Below, piece by piece: positions 1 through 12,654 of a DNA stretch of 64,000 bases. The position numbers and the translations under genes are program-made. This stretch comes from Aquilaria yunnanensis (Eukaryota; Streptophyta; Magnoliopsida; Malvales; Thymelaeaceae): NCBI GenBank assembly GCA_039654915.1, contig CM077597.1, positions 91,762,001-91,826,000 on the forward strand, written 5' to 3'. Position 1 is the first letter of the stretch, and each line of letters begins with the position of its first letter. The notes beneath the pieces are model-generated. The model did not search any database. It had not been told where the DNA came from and saw only the letters and a list, made by a program, of their open reading frames with translations.

Positions 1-65
1 ATTAGTATACATAATTTACACGAAAACAAGACCGAGCACATAAGTATTACATAGGATGGGACAAC

Positions 66-3000
66 CTTCAGCAGTGCAATAAAATCTGGAGACCGCTGAA
101 ATGCAGCAAGCATAAATTCTAACAGCCTTCTGCGGACCTGCAAGGACATACTTATTAGATGTAAAACGTCTTTGAAATCTCATTTGTTGATAATGGCAGT
201 CTATAAGATAATTTTAGACCAAAAAAAAATGCATAGTACGAAAACGTAGGATATAGAAAAATCAGTCCATCTTTATGTAAATAAAAATAACTTGCCAGCT
301 AATTTCTCATGGAACATCTGCAACGAGAAATGCTGTTATTTAATATGAAATCTTCCTATATCTTCACTGATAAAAGTAATTGACAGTGAAACAACACACA
401 AAAGACTTCTATTGAGCCTGCTTATACACTTACCTCATAAGAATAGGTTTTGTCAGGAAATATTGTTGAATTTCTTGTCATAAGCAACGGAATTAACGCA
501 CAGATTAATGCTGCAGTAAGATAATTAAAAACATAAAAGAGCCAATAGTACTCCCAAAAACATTTTTCTAATAAAGTCACAAACAAATCTGATACTGCGT
601 CAGTCCCAAAAAGAATGACACTACTGAAAGTTGTGTTAGTACCAACATGTATTTGCTATATGTTCTTCCCACTTTACTGATACTACGTGAATTATTGACT
701 ATCAAGGCACCACTCATATGGTATACCTACACACACCAAAAATGATCTGTAGGGTAGCATCCTCATATGTTTTGAAGAATGAGTGAAGTCTCATTTTTTT
801 TGGGATAAAGAAAATATTAAATAAGTAGAGAGCATTTATAATCTTCAAAAGACATTAGAAAAAATACATACAATCGTCAACTTCACGCAGTGCTCTAGCA
901 AAATATATATCCAGAAGCCGAGGGGCCATTTTCAATATCTTCTTCAGCCTATCAGACCGAGGACTATTAACTGCAGATTGCACCACTGCAGCAACAGCAG
1001 GTGAAGTCCAATGTCGTTGCTGAAATACAGTAGGTGCACTGTCAAGCAATTGCAACTAAACCCACACTTGATCAATATTAGATTAAATCCTCCCTCCCCA
1101 AGTAAAAAAGGTTTGAGCATTTGTGACATCTAACATTCTATTCCAACATGACTATACCAGTCACAACATAGGAACACAGAATGCCCCAATTCATAAATAT
1201 GCAGGTTTGCCAACAAAAAAAAATATCTTTTTCACAGGAACAAAATATGGAGTTTAAAAGAGAACCCAGCATCTCTAACATATAGTTTTTCGTGCAAGGA
1301 CTTTTTCCATCATTGTTTGGAACAGAAGTGTAGTGGGCTATCAAATGGTCTTATGAAGTAGAATTTCACACTTAAGAAGGAAAATTAATGAAAATAAGGA
1401 ACATACTCCAAGGCCATCATTTTCATCCTTAAGAAGTTCAAGAAACAGCGGATCGGTCACATCGATGGTGCTGCTGTCTTCAGATTCAGAGTCTCCACCT
1501 CCATCTCCGATGGTTGATCCAGTATATGCTTCATCCATCAATGCAAGTAGCATCTGTGCTATATAACTCAAAAGTCAATAATGCAATGACTAAGCTTGCT
1601 TAGGATCAAAATAACGTTAAATAGTCCGGAATAACCTCAGGAGCAGCATTCTTCTGGATATTAGCTATACCACTACCTATTAATGGTCCTGAACTCCGTT
1701 CTACTTTTTCCAATGCAACTACCAACACTGTCCAGTACCAACAAGAAAATGTCGGTGAAATTGGAAATAGAGAAAATGAGAGAACATAATTCCTAATTAC
1801 TACAAATTATGCAGAGCATGCCTGAAGTTAAGAGATGCCAGATCTAATATCTTCATCAAATGGCCAGAAAAATTGCTTAAATGAATAATTCACCTGAAAA
1901 CTAATAGATAGAAAACAAAGCCACAGAAGCCAGCAGGGAATGACTAGATGTACTACACAGGTAAAATAAGTTAAGCATACATCAAAAAAAGGATATGCAA
2001 ACTTATAGGCCCCTTGACTACTAAAAAGAACCGCTAAACATGAGTTATTTTACTACTCCTGAATAAGAACAGGAAAATGAAAAAGGCCAGGAACAGAAAA
2101 AGGCCATCAGTAGAGAGATGGTTGTACACAAACCCACCTGGCAAATCCACTAAAGATAGAAACAAGGGGAGAAACGACCCAGGTGATATCAATCCTGGAA
2201 AAATATTCAGGAATGACTTCTCCAGTCTGCCAGGCAAGAGAGTGGCATATCATTGTAAACAACCAGACAGAATACACTATATAAAAGGATAAAGTAAGAG
2301 CATGAATATGAGAATTTACTTTTCTCCATTCCATGCAAGCAACTTTAGCAGCAAGGGGAAAAACTGGAACAATAATAGTATCAAAATTAGACAGTGGAAA
2401 TGGTTGGATACTGGGTGGAGCTAAACCATAGCAAATGATTTTAATGATGAAACCACTTGAGTGCAAAACTGTTTTAGTATATATTGCAAGGGAGAAGAGA
2501 CATGGCAAGAATATAAAGTGTTCTCGAACCTATTTTGTAAGCTAACAAAATCTCAAGGTATCTGTATGTGTATGTCTGTTCTTGTGTACATACGTACACA
2601 TTAATACACACATACAAACACCAAATCGCCACACATGCAGATTTTCCCCCCTCCCCCTCTCTCCTCCCTTTCTGAAAAGAGCACAGTTCTGCTACATTTG
2701 CTTTATTATGATCCTATCTGACACTTCTACTGCACACAAGAGACACACTCACATATGAATTGAACATATGTACCTGTGGTTTATGAAAAAAAGTAATTTT
2801 AATTTGACATTTAACATGGCATATGGGCCTCAGCCCAACCATTTGTTTCTTCTGTTATTTATTCCTTTCTCTATTTCCTGGAAAAAAAAAATCTGCCCTG
2901 TCACTTTCTATCCACAACTATCACCACAAAAAAACAGTTACTTTCCGCATACTCCACCATTCCTCCAAAACCATCATCCCCCCACAACTGACTCATCATA

Positions 3001-6000
3001 GTTGCTCTGTCATCTGATGTATTATGCTTTCGCTTCAACACACTTCAAGAAGCATTTTTTTCCTAGATCTGAGGCTAGCTCAGCTTTTGATGTATTGTTT
3101 GTGCTTCAACCCACTTTAAGAAACATCTTTTTTTCTAGATCTCAGGCTAGCTCGGCTTTTTCCAGCCACTTTGTTGCAGGATGACAAAATGGCACAGGCT
3201 TTTTTGGGGGTTGTCAGATCTACTTCACTGATCCTTGGCAGCCAGTAAGCAGCATGATTAATTTCTTTTTTCTCTATGAAAAATCCCATTTCTCCTCTAG
3301 ATAAAATGATAAAGATGTTTGGCAGATATTCAACAAATATCTTGCATGCAAACAGGAGAGACCTAAGTCAAACTTTCCAAACATTTCCAGGGAAGCAATT
3401 GTTCAATTATAATTACATGGTGCTGACTATCCTGCGGATACAAGTTTTTGGCGATTGGAAAAAAAATGAAAACCAAAAAATAATGCTGAGGACCCAAGTG
3501 TGATTTGCCGCTTTCTTGCTTCCTTAAGTTGGATATATCTTCACACATAAATTACATATTGTCCTTTATTTGTTTAGTTATCTGTTAGGGGAAACAAGTT
3601 TCTATTAGATAAATTAGTGTAATTAGAGACATGTATGAGGGAGCTGTCTGTACTACAAGGGGCTATATGAAGGATTTCCCTATCACCACAGGTTTGCACC
3701 AAGGCTCTGCCTTAAGCCCTTATCTTTTCACACCGGTGATAGATGAATTACCTAGAACCATCCAAGATTAAGTTCCATGTTATGCTATTTGTGCATGACA
3801 TTGTTCTAGTAGAAAGGGGTGTAAATCATAAATTAGAACTACGGAGAGATGTCCTAGAATCTAGGGGTTTTATTATAAGTAGGTCTAGGACAGAATACAT
3901 GGAGTGTAAGTTTAGCCGACATATGAGTAAAGAAGATGGCAAGGTTTCACTGGAACGCCAGGAAGTCCCTTAAAGTGAATCCTTTAAGTATTTAGGTTCA
4001 ATTGTTCACAAGGAGGGAGACTCTGAACAAGATGTCGATTATCGAATTAAAGCAAGCTGGAAAAAAATGGAGAAGTGTCACTGGAGTTATGCTTGATAAA
4101 ACTATACCTCCCGAGTTGAAGGGAAATATTGCAGCATGGCCATCCGACCAGCCATGCTTTACGGCACCGAATGTTGGTGATGAAAAAGCAACATGTAAAC
4201 AAAATGAGTGTTACGGAGATGAGAATATTACGTTGAATGAGTGGATAAATGCTAAGGGATAGAATTAGCAATGAAAACATTAGAAGCATGGTGAATGTAG
4301 CCTTGATTGGGGATAAAATCAAGGGGTTCACCTTAGATGGTTTGGTCACATTCAGAGGAGACCAATAGATGCGCCAGTTCATAAGAGTGACAAAACAGAC
4401 ATAGGTGAGGTGACAAAGGTAAAGGAAAACCTAAACTTATTTGGAATTATTTAATACAAAAAGATCTTCCCTTGCTATGACTATCAGAGGAGCTTACTAC
4501 AAACCGAGCTAATTGAAAAAGCAGGATTCATGTCACCAACCACAACTAGTTGGGATTAAAGATTAGTTAATTGATTGATTGATTTGTGAGGAGAAACTAA
4601 AATTCGCTTGACAGGTAACTAGATTTTAATCACGAAATGCGCCAACCATGTGCTTCATTTTTCACAATTGCCAAACTAAAGAAGACAAAACCATTGTTCT
4701 TTGGAAGACAATTTTACCTCGATGAAAGTGATTTCATACTTGGTAATCAAATCTTTTCAACCACTACTGTCGGAGATATAACTAGGCTTCTATCAACATG
4801 ATTTTTTTATAATCTATGAATGGCTGTGTGTAGTCTATACTAGGTTTTGGAGTTATACTTTTGACAGTATCAATCTCTCAAGTTCTATCTTCTTTTAAAA
4901 AAATACAAAGCTATACCAACAACTCCTTGCTCTAGGTTGCTTTTTTGACATAAAAAACATATCTTCAATATTTGGGTTGTAAATATCACCACAATTTAGA
5001 TGAAAATATATACTAAAGTAATCTTGCAAAGGCAAATGCCAGAGATCTTTCACACACCTGAGGTAGCAAACTGGGAAAGAAACTTAGGATCTTTTTCTTG
5101 TTTAAGCTCAGAAAATCAAGAGTTGCCTGTGCAACGGCAGGATCTGCAAACTCACTGTTATTGAGATTACAACATGACCTACTTAGCTATAAAGTTAGAA
5201 TGTCGAATCAGAAATACATACCATAATTAACAACGAAAAAAAAAAAGAAGTGTTCATTATTTGAGATCCTCATTTCCAGAAAACCAAAAAGAACGTAATG
5301 AAGACACAAACAGTAATTAGAAACCAAGCTAATGAAGTCCTTGATGATTCAACTGCCACTTTTTTATATTTACATAAAACATTAGTATGACTGAATTTGA
5401 ATAGGCACTTTCTGTAAGTAAACAGTCATGGCAGCAATATGTTTTTGACAGGCAAATGTTACTACCAGATAATTTTGGCTCTTGGACATCAGATACTGAA
5501 TCATATGATCAGAGAATTACTATTTCCACATGAAGATCACAAAGAAAGATATACATTCTCTACACAGAAACCTCAAAAGGATGGCGCGAGTAAAGCATTA
5601 CCGGCTCAAACAAGAACGGAAGAATGCTCGGAGACTGGGATCAGCATCATGGAGAACCGCATCACCAAAGTCAAGGAAAAACTGAATAATAGCCTGAAGA
5701 TTAACATAGAAGCTAAATGCCTTACGGAATGAATAGCCCCGAAGCAGTAGCACAGAATGCCTCCATTGTCAATCAATGTCTCATGACCACAAAGAAAGAC
5801 ATGAAACAGAAGGGGAATCGGCTGCGAAGCCGAGGAAGCATCAAAATTTCTAAATTCTACGGTACATGAATACGAAATAATAAAGGTTAAGAAAGCACAG
5901 AAAACTTCATTTAGCTAAATGAAATCAAGCAAACAGGAACATCTCCAACCAGACACGAGAAACGCAAATTGATTCAATATAGAAAAATACCAACAGGAGA

Positions 6001-6346
6001 AGTCCATTAGGAGTCCGAGATTGAGAGAGCGATGCAACAGAACGTTGGAAAAGCCTGTTTAAATGCGGATAAACCCTCGCTACCAGGTCCTCCGATTTCT
6101 GTTCTTTGCACAAATCACAAAGCTTCTTCACCTGTTCAACTCATCCACCAAACGAACTAAAATCAGAATAAAATCAGAATCCGAGACCAGAAAACTTAAG
6201 GAACCAACAACATAGGTATGGCTGTTCTATAATACCGCATGAAGAAGAGAAGGATCTGAAGCAGGGTCATTGGCGATACTCGAATCCCTTGCGCTTGTCG
6301 ATAGCGTCCGGATATAGAAATCGGAGTCCATGTCTCGATCGCTCAT
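66..6346 (-). CDS. AP5Z1: AP-5 complex subunit zeta-1 (3' end beyond the window)
   Basis: This is the plant zeta subunit of the AP-5 adaptor, an ARM/HEAT-like protein of late-endosome sorting. Eleven exons with GT-AG borders join in frame: 6236-6346, 5991-6131, 5602-5693, 5058-5154, 2320-2363, 2138-2226, 1636-1727, 1407-1553, 872-1019, 434-510 and 66-137. They give exactly 370 codons. Recognisable blocks in order are KEQKSEDLVARVYP, LEKSFLNIFPGLISPGSF, the acidic stretch GDGGGDSESEDSSTIDV, RHWTSPAVAAVVQSAVNSP and RRRLLEFMLAAFQRSPDF. All match the plant AP5Z1 family as I remember it. I chose the start at 6346 (MSDRD); a second ATG lies five codons in. From memory of homologues the visible part is about two thirds of the protein. 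The last visible exon ends on a donor at 65, so the gene continues past the left edge. Intron 4 is about 2.7 kb and holds a LINE remnant. The reading frame itself shows no damage. Confidence 0.93.
3016..3160. repeat. Two-copy tandem repeat of about 73 bp in AP5Z1 intron 4
   Basis: Copies at 3016-3088 and 3089-3160 share GCTTCAAC, CTAGATCT and GGCTAGCTC blocks and the same GCTTTT end, with scattered differences. It is an old local duplication and has no coding sense. Confidence 0.7.
3600..4590 (+). mobile_element. Decayed RTE-type LINE (reverse transcriptase 3' part)
   Basis: Reading across frameshifts gives typical plant RTE reverse-transcriptase blocks: DMYEGAV, GLHQGSALSPYLF, then after a shift KFHVMLFVHDIVLV, RSRTEYMECKFS, SFKYLGSIVHKEGD, PPELKGN and RWFGHVQRRP-like text. 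The catalytic F-A-D-D box reads F-V-H-D, so both the alanine and the first aspartate are lost and the enzyme is dead. The 3' end has a TTGATTGATTGATT tail near 4565-4583, as RTE elements end in short simple repeats. It sits in AP5Z1 intron 4 on the strand opposite to the gene. The 5' end is truncated near 3600. Confidence 0.85.
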
Positions 6347-6512
6347 TTTTGCGAAGCCAATTGCAGAGTTTCTTTCTCTCTGTGCCAAAACCGAACAAGA
6401 AAATTTCTCTGCTAAATGTTGCTATTGACAGGGGTGAGCATGGTTGGCTGGGTTGGTTCAGTTCTCTAGTTAAAATGAACTAACTTGAAACAGTGTAGTT
6501 CCAAAAAAAGAA
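6347..6512. other. AP5Z1 upstream region with a hAT-like terminal fragment
   Basis: Nothing coding is seen here. Around 6430-6470 the text GGGGTGAGCATGGTTGG resembles the terminus of the hAT-like element at 10185 (TAGGGGTGAGCATGGG), but no partner end or target duplication is visible. The segment must hold the 5' UTR and core promoter of AP5Z1; no clear TATA box was found. Confidence 0.45.
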
Positions 6513-7281
6513 GGCAAAAATAATGAACAAACCACTAACGTTTTTGATTTAGCTCGAATCGGCCACTAATATTTTTTTTCGGACGAATAAATCACTGATG
6601 TTATTCAAAATAGCCAAATAAACCACCAACGTTATTCAAATAGGCCAATTTACCCACTCGACTCTTGAAATATTACAAAACTCCATTATTAACTTTTTAA
6701 AATTAACAAAATAGGTCCACTTGGTTTAAAACAATTCAAATACACTACCTTCATCATTTATAAAATTCCATAATCACCTTCCATAATTACATTTTTTTGG
6801 TACAGTCTTTTCATTACTGCTTCTAGCTCATTTAAGGTGTACTATCTCCATTGCCTAAGATAGAATGCATTTGGCCCCACACTACCACTTCCAAATGACA
6901 TATTACTCATATTAGTGCTTAACGCAAGATTATGGTACAATATAAGGCAGAATAAAAGGCGGAACATCGTTGCCACTATCAACAAGTTCAAGAGAATCTC
7001 AGTTACTACTCACAAATGAAGTCCAAAGATCGATGCTGGCTTCAAGAAGGTGGTATAAATGTCAGATTAATAAACTTTATAGGTGTTGGAGTAAAAGTAT
7101 AAGATGTAGGGACTAGACTTGGTATTTTATGCTAAGATTCCGTTAGACTTAACGGAAAAGTTACGAGAGTGGTCGATTTGAGCTAACTCGGCAACGTTAG
7201 TGGTTTATTTGGCCTAAAAAAAACCTTAGTGGATAAATCGACCAGCACAAAAATATTAGTGGTTTATTCATTATTTTTGCC
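6513..7281. mobile_element. Non-autonomous Mutator-like element with long TIRs and 9-bp TSD
   Basis: The left end reads GGCAAAAATAATGAACAAAC and the right end is its inverted copy, ending ...TTATTTTTGCC. The inverted similarity continues inward for roughly 100 bp through the repeated ACCACTAA blocks. Directly outside both ends lies the same nonamer AAAAAAGAA (6504-6512 and 7282-7290). A 9-bp target duplication with long TIRs is the Mutator superfamily hallmark. The interior has no transposase and no recognisable gene. Confidence 0.85.
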
Positions 7282-7336
7282 AAAAAAGAATTAAACAGAA
7301 CAAGAATTATAGGTCTGAATTTCCTTGGTTTGTTTA

Positions 7337-8488
7337 GACGAAACTATACATTTAACCACTGAACTTTTGCAACTCAAGCTCATTAGTCCACAACTCACTA
7401 CTTATTAAATATTGGCCCCCGAACTTTTTAAAAGTTTGCAAGTTAATCCGAAACATAATATACACAATTGATGGCATCAGCCAAAAATCCCATTGTAACC
7501 CCTCTACTTTTTCTTTTTAAGACTAAATACCCATGACTTTTGAATCTAACAAAAACACTACCTTCCTCGATTCACATAAAAGGTTTGGCAAGCGGCCTTT
7601 CTTCATTTTGGCTATTTTCTTTACACACTCCCTGAATTTTAGATTTCATTTTCATTATCAAAGAAATAACGAGGCTTATCGACAACAAAACCAAAGAAGA
7701 GGCAAAGGAAAACTGTTATGGACATGTAACGAAGGAAAAGTTGACTTTCAAAATTAACAAAAAAAACAACAAAACATATAGACTCTCATCCCCAATTCAA
7801 ATGACCAATCCTAAATCCCAAACTTGATAAACTCCCTCACTCCTGCCGTGCTTCTAGCTGAGCGGCTTGAAGAATTCGTCCATGCAGGCGTGAGCATTAG
7901 CCATCAACTCTAGCAAGCCTCACTAACTAGCACAAACACTTTAGTTTCATGGCCAGATCTAGCACATGGGGCTAGGGCTTCTTATGGTCAGTTTAGATAA
8001 CTTGTTGGGTATATGGGATTGGTGGTGGAGCACAGAGATGTCGAAAATCAGACGGCTCCAACTTTAGGCCAACAGCATTCCTCCTCGACCTCAATGTTCC
8101 TCCTCATCTTCAACGGTGCCCCTACCGTCGCCACTTTGTGGCCTATGTGGCCTCAAGCCACGAAGTGATCCAATGGCATCAATGGGATGACGTGATGGTA
8201 GAAATTGAGAAATGGGTTACCGGTGGCCAGACAAGTGGCAGGCCAAAGCAAGATTAAGGAAGATAACTAATGCTTTTTATAAATTTAAGTTAGGGGTATT
8301 TAGTTTTTAAAAAAAAAGGTAAAGGGGTTATATATGAATTTTGGGTTGACGCCGTCAATCGTGTACAATACATTATGGATTAACTTGTAAACTTTTACAA
8401 AGTTCAAGGGTCAATATTTAGTGAGTTGTGAGTTATGGACTAATTCGCTCAAGTTGTAAAAGTTCAAGGGCCAAATGTATAGTTTGGC
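7337..8488. mobile_element. Long-TIR element, probably Mutator-like
   Basis: The left arm AAACTATACATTTAACCACTG and the reverse complement of the right arm (AAACTATACATTTGGCCCTTG) match. The match continues inward for about 200 bp, through the AACTCACT, AGTTAATCC and ACCCCTCTAC blocks. The exact ends are uncertain by a few bases and no clean target duplication was found. The interior (about 7560-8260) is richer in GC than the arms and could be captured host sequence, but I recognise no product. A short open stretch at 7533-7757 spans the arm/interior border and is not convincing as a gene. Confidence 0.75.
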
Positions 8489-8555
8489 CTTTGGTTATCC
8501 GGCTTTTACAGTACTGTTATATAAATATAATAATTCATGTTCAATAAAATTTTAT

Positions 8556-9726
8556 TGGGTAAAATTCAAATTTAGTCCCCTAACTTTAAGGGTTATCCCA
8601 AAGTGGTCCCTTATCTTCAAAAGTGCCTCTTAAAGTCCCTTACCTCTCTTAGCTTGTCCTATTTTGGTCCATTCTGTCAATTAAGTTGTTATCTTTGACG
8701 GAAAATGCCTATGTGGCATTTACTTTGCCACGTGGCATCTTATGTCATAATAATGAGTGGCTAGAATGGAAGAACAAAAAAAAATAGGCTAAAATTGACG
8801 AAACCCATAATTCTAAGGATTTGAAATGACATTAACCCCTAATTTCTATCTTCCCCAAATCTTCTTCGATTTGAACTAGGAACGCTGCTGCCACCCACCT
8901 CCGGCCTACATGCTGCCCACCGAAAATCCGCCTTGATACCCACGCGGCCACTACCTCATCATCTACCATCTTGCCGCCCTCCGTCTCCCTGTCTACCCCG
9001 CCACCATCTCTCCATCTCCCACGATACCCCTGCAATCCTCCCCCACAGGTAACCATTCCCAATCGCCAATGACCCCAATTTTCACAACGCCCATCCTCTC
9101 TCTCTCTGTGAAATGATCCTCATAGAGCTTCGACACTATGAACTCGAAGAACAGAGTGTCGGGTAACTCGGTTAGACTCCCGATTTCAGCAGTTGGGTCA
9201 AGGCCAAAAATATTCGGCCGGTGATTTCAAACTCCCGATTTTGGCAGATGGTTAAGAAAGGCCAAAAATCTTCTCTGCTGTGAAATTTTTTGGAAATCAA
9301 AGAATAGAGTAACTAGGAGAAGTTTGGGCGGTGATTTTGATTTCGATTGGAGAAGTGGAGATGTGTTCGGTCAAGGACAGAACCGGAGTTCGGTCGGAGA
9401 CAGAGTCGAACACCCAAAAAGCAGGTGGAGATTTGACGAGTTGTTGCCAATATATGTTTAAGTCCCTAATATTATTAGTTTGTGTCAATTTTAATCTAAA
9501 ATTTTGTATTCTTTCAATATAGTCATTCATTGTTATGAAATAGGATGCCACGTGTTAGTTTGAATGCCACATAGACTTTTTCCGTCAAAAATAACGATTG
9601 AATTAATGATAAAGACTAAAATAGGACACAAAAGTTGAGTTAGAGACTTTAATAGTTACTTTTAGAGTTAAGGGACCACGTTAGGACAACCCTTATAGTT
9701 AGGGGACTAAATATGAATTTTACCCA
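8556..9726. mobile_element. Long-TIR element with GC-rich interior (possible Pack-MULE)
   Basis: The left arm TGGGTAAAATTCAAATTTAG and the inverted right arm (GGGTAAAATTCATATTTAGT) match and extend inward for about 180 bp, past the ATGCCACGTG-like blocks. AATTTTAT flanks both sides (8548-8555 and 9727-9734), or AAATTTTAT if the end is placed one base differently, so the duplication is 8 or 9 bp. The interior 8820-9440 is clearly more GC-rich, with an open frame on the minus strand (8832-9062) rich in Gly, Val and Arg. It may be captured coding sequence, but I cannot name a parent gene. Confidence 0.75.
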
Positions 9727-10184
9727 AATTTTATCAGCTTAAGAATAAACAACTTTATCCACATTTAAATGTAAATATTCCTAATATATAACCAAATTAG
9801 CATTGTCATAATTTTTAATTTACATGTTTAAATGTGCATGTTCATACATAAATTTTTGAGCAATTTAGTAATATACACATTTAAATTTATTATATTTATC
9901 GTATACATCGGATTTGGTTCCAATTCAAATTAATTCTGTATGGAACAAAAATTAGCTAACCTAAAAATCAATGATTCTTTTATATGCGGAACTAACTTAC
10001 AACCATAATCTATTTTCACCAAATCCAACTCAGTAGGGCTAATTCGGCTCAGCTGAGTTTCAAACTTACCTGACTTAGGCTCACCTAGCTAGTGTCTAGG
10101 AAAATAATAAAGTCTAGAGTCTAGACTGCATATTTTGTAAATTTGAATAGATAACCTCTTCAACTATTGATCAGTATATCTTAA
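9727..10184. other. AT-rich intergenic spacer
   Basis: No coding frame, repeat or element end is recognised between the two transposons apart from the flanking target-site copy. Confidence 0.5.
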
Positions 10185-11142
10185 TAGGGGTGAGCATGGG
10201 TTGGGTAAATTCAAAACCGAAACCGAACCAACCCCATTGAGTTGGGTTGGGTTGGGTTGGGTAAAAATTGATCATGATTCTCGGGTTGGTTCCACATATA
10301 GGAGAACCGACGGTTTTTGGATTGGTTCTGGTTCCATATAGAACCAAACCCAAGATATATATATAATTATATAATAAAAATTATAGTATTACTAATATAT
10401 CCACGCACACACACACACACACACACATATTTCTTTGAAGTATTATGATGGTTATTTTGTGTTTTTATATTAAACTCTTAAACTGATGTTCCAAATTGAA
10501 ACAGTCTGGAAGTTGTAGGATCATTTACAAAATTTCTCCATATTTACTTAAATCACTTTGCTTCATAGACCCACCACTCCTAAGTCATTTTGCTTTCGAT
10601 CTTTCATTCTAGACTACTCTTTACGACACAATTATGATATTTTTTTCATTTGAGTCCTGCAAAATTAAAAATTTATGACATCAACATATTTTAGGTTTTG
10701 ATACTAAAGAAGATTGTCTTAAAGGCTTAATTTTCCATATTGAATGTCATACCAATATTAGAATTACTGGAATGAAGTAAACTAGTTGAGATAAAAGATA
10801 CCCCACAAACAACTCTTTTGAACTATTTTTGTAAGAACAACATTTTAAACTCTTTTAAATGTATCTAAGTACATATATTTAAATATTAATTTAATTGTAT
10901 ATTATGTTGAATATGTCATAAAACTGATTATGGATGTAGATTTATTGAATTTTGGTGTTGTTATAGATATATAGTATAAACCGAAAAACCCGAGAACCAG
11001 AACCGAGAAACCCAGAACCATTGTTCTGGTTTTGTTCGGTTCTCGGTTCTGGGTTGGATAGAAAAATTTTGGAACCGATGTCATTTTGGGTTGATTCGAT
11101 TCCACCATAAAACCGAACCAACCCGACCCATGCTCACCCCTA
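10185..11142. mobile_element. Non-autonomous hAT-like element
   Basis: The left end TAGGGGTGAGCATGGGTTGG and the right end CCCATGCTCACCCCTA are inverted copies. Both arms carry AACCGAACCAACCC-type text. The flanking octamers TATCTTAA (10177-10184) and GATCTCAA (11143-11150) agree at six of eight positions, which suits an old hAT 8-bp duplication. The interior has no transposase. A (CA)n microsatellite of about 12 units lies at 10404-10428. Confidence 0.75.
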
Positions 11143-12654
11143 GATCTCAACTCCTAAACTTTGTAAAATAGCAAATGAAACAGAACATGTCAACACCTAT
11201 ATAGAATATAAAAAGTAGAGCAAAATCGGATAAAATAAAATATGCAAACTATGTAGATAACCATATTTCCTTCGGTAGAAAAGCTATTGTAACCATTAGA
11301 TCTTAAGATGTTAATTTTGGCCATTGAATTAAAAAATGTGACTTTTTTAGAAGCTAAAATAAAAAAAAATAAGTAGAAAAAATAAAAAGTGCTAGTGAAA
11401 AGGTAAAAAGAAAAAAAACAAAGCACAAAGACAAAAAAAAAAAAAAGGTAAGATGTTAACCTTTTTCATGAAAAATACAATTTTCAAACACTTGTCTAAT
11501 CTTTATTTGAATTTTTTTAATCTAGAATTCATGCAAAAAGATAAGGGATTGTGAAGTTTTTCTGTGAAAAGGAGTGTTTAGGGTTTAGGAAGAGGTTGAT
11601 GATTTGGTTTTGCTAATTTATATTAGTTACTCTTACTTGAAACATTAGTTATATCTTTTATCATGCATCGTTCATGTTTATGTATTCAATTTGATTAAAA
11701 AGAATGAAATATACACTTTTGGATATAATTGGGACTAGCTTATTCGCAATAAAAGCGTCAATAGTGATCTCTTATTTTGATACCACAATCCATTAGCTAT
11801 ACATGGCGATTTTATGTCAAGGAATAATGTTTTTTATGCATAACATTTTTTAGTTTAAAACAACAATCTTTAGATGTGATATAAATTTTTATTCATACAT
11901 ATATTAGTATCTTTATTTTTCTTAGTTTTAGTGATAGCTTGTGTTCTTTAAAAATAGAGGACAATGAAAATGTAGGAGTAACAGACAAGGGAATGTAGTA
12001 CCAACGCTATTGGATATTAGTTCAGTTGATGATCATGCTCAGAAAAAAAAAAAGGGGGTCCAAAGAAAGAGGGAAAACAAAATAGAGGGAAGGGAGACTG
12101 AAGATGGAAAAAAAGAATAGTGAAACAAACAAAAGGCCAAGTGAATGGTGAGGTAAAGAAGTGAATTAACATAGAAATTAGTTACTTGTATAATGTATTT
12201 TTTGGTTGGATATAATGTTGATAGTTTTCACTCGATATGTAATTAAAGTTATTGAATTATAATTTTAGCATAATGTTGAATGAAAATTTGACAATCTTTT
12301 GAAGGAATACTTATGATTTAGTACCAAAGAACAACATTTTTTTATGCTATATAGTTATAGAGTAATTGCCATATAACTTGAAGCAATCTAATGTTGTATA
12401 AGCAATTAAATGTAAAATAATTGATGTTAATTCAAAGGCCAACATTTTCTTTGCTCTAAATAGCGATTCCAGCATAAATAAAATAATGTCAAGGCAAATA
12501 AAAATAATTTTTTGTGTTAGATAAAAAGGGTTCTCTTAAGACACAATAATAATCTATTAAGAATAGAAAGTAATTCACAAGAAATGACAATTTTTTATAT
12601 GACATACTAGCTTACTGTATTTACATTTCAAATTGGATGACTTTACATACTGAG
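11143..12654. other. AT-rich intergenic DNA, nothing recognised
   Basis: Only short spurious frames and homopurine runs are seen (for example 11340-11450 and 12050-12120). No gene, element terminus or RNA was identified. Confidence 0.5.

Noticed and set aside
2077..2292. Plus-strand frame of 71 codons at 2.1 kb
   Set aside because: It lies opposite AP5Z1 exon 6 and its flanking introns and shows no domain.
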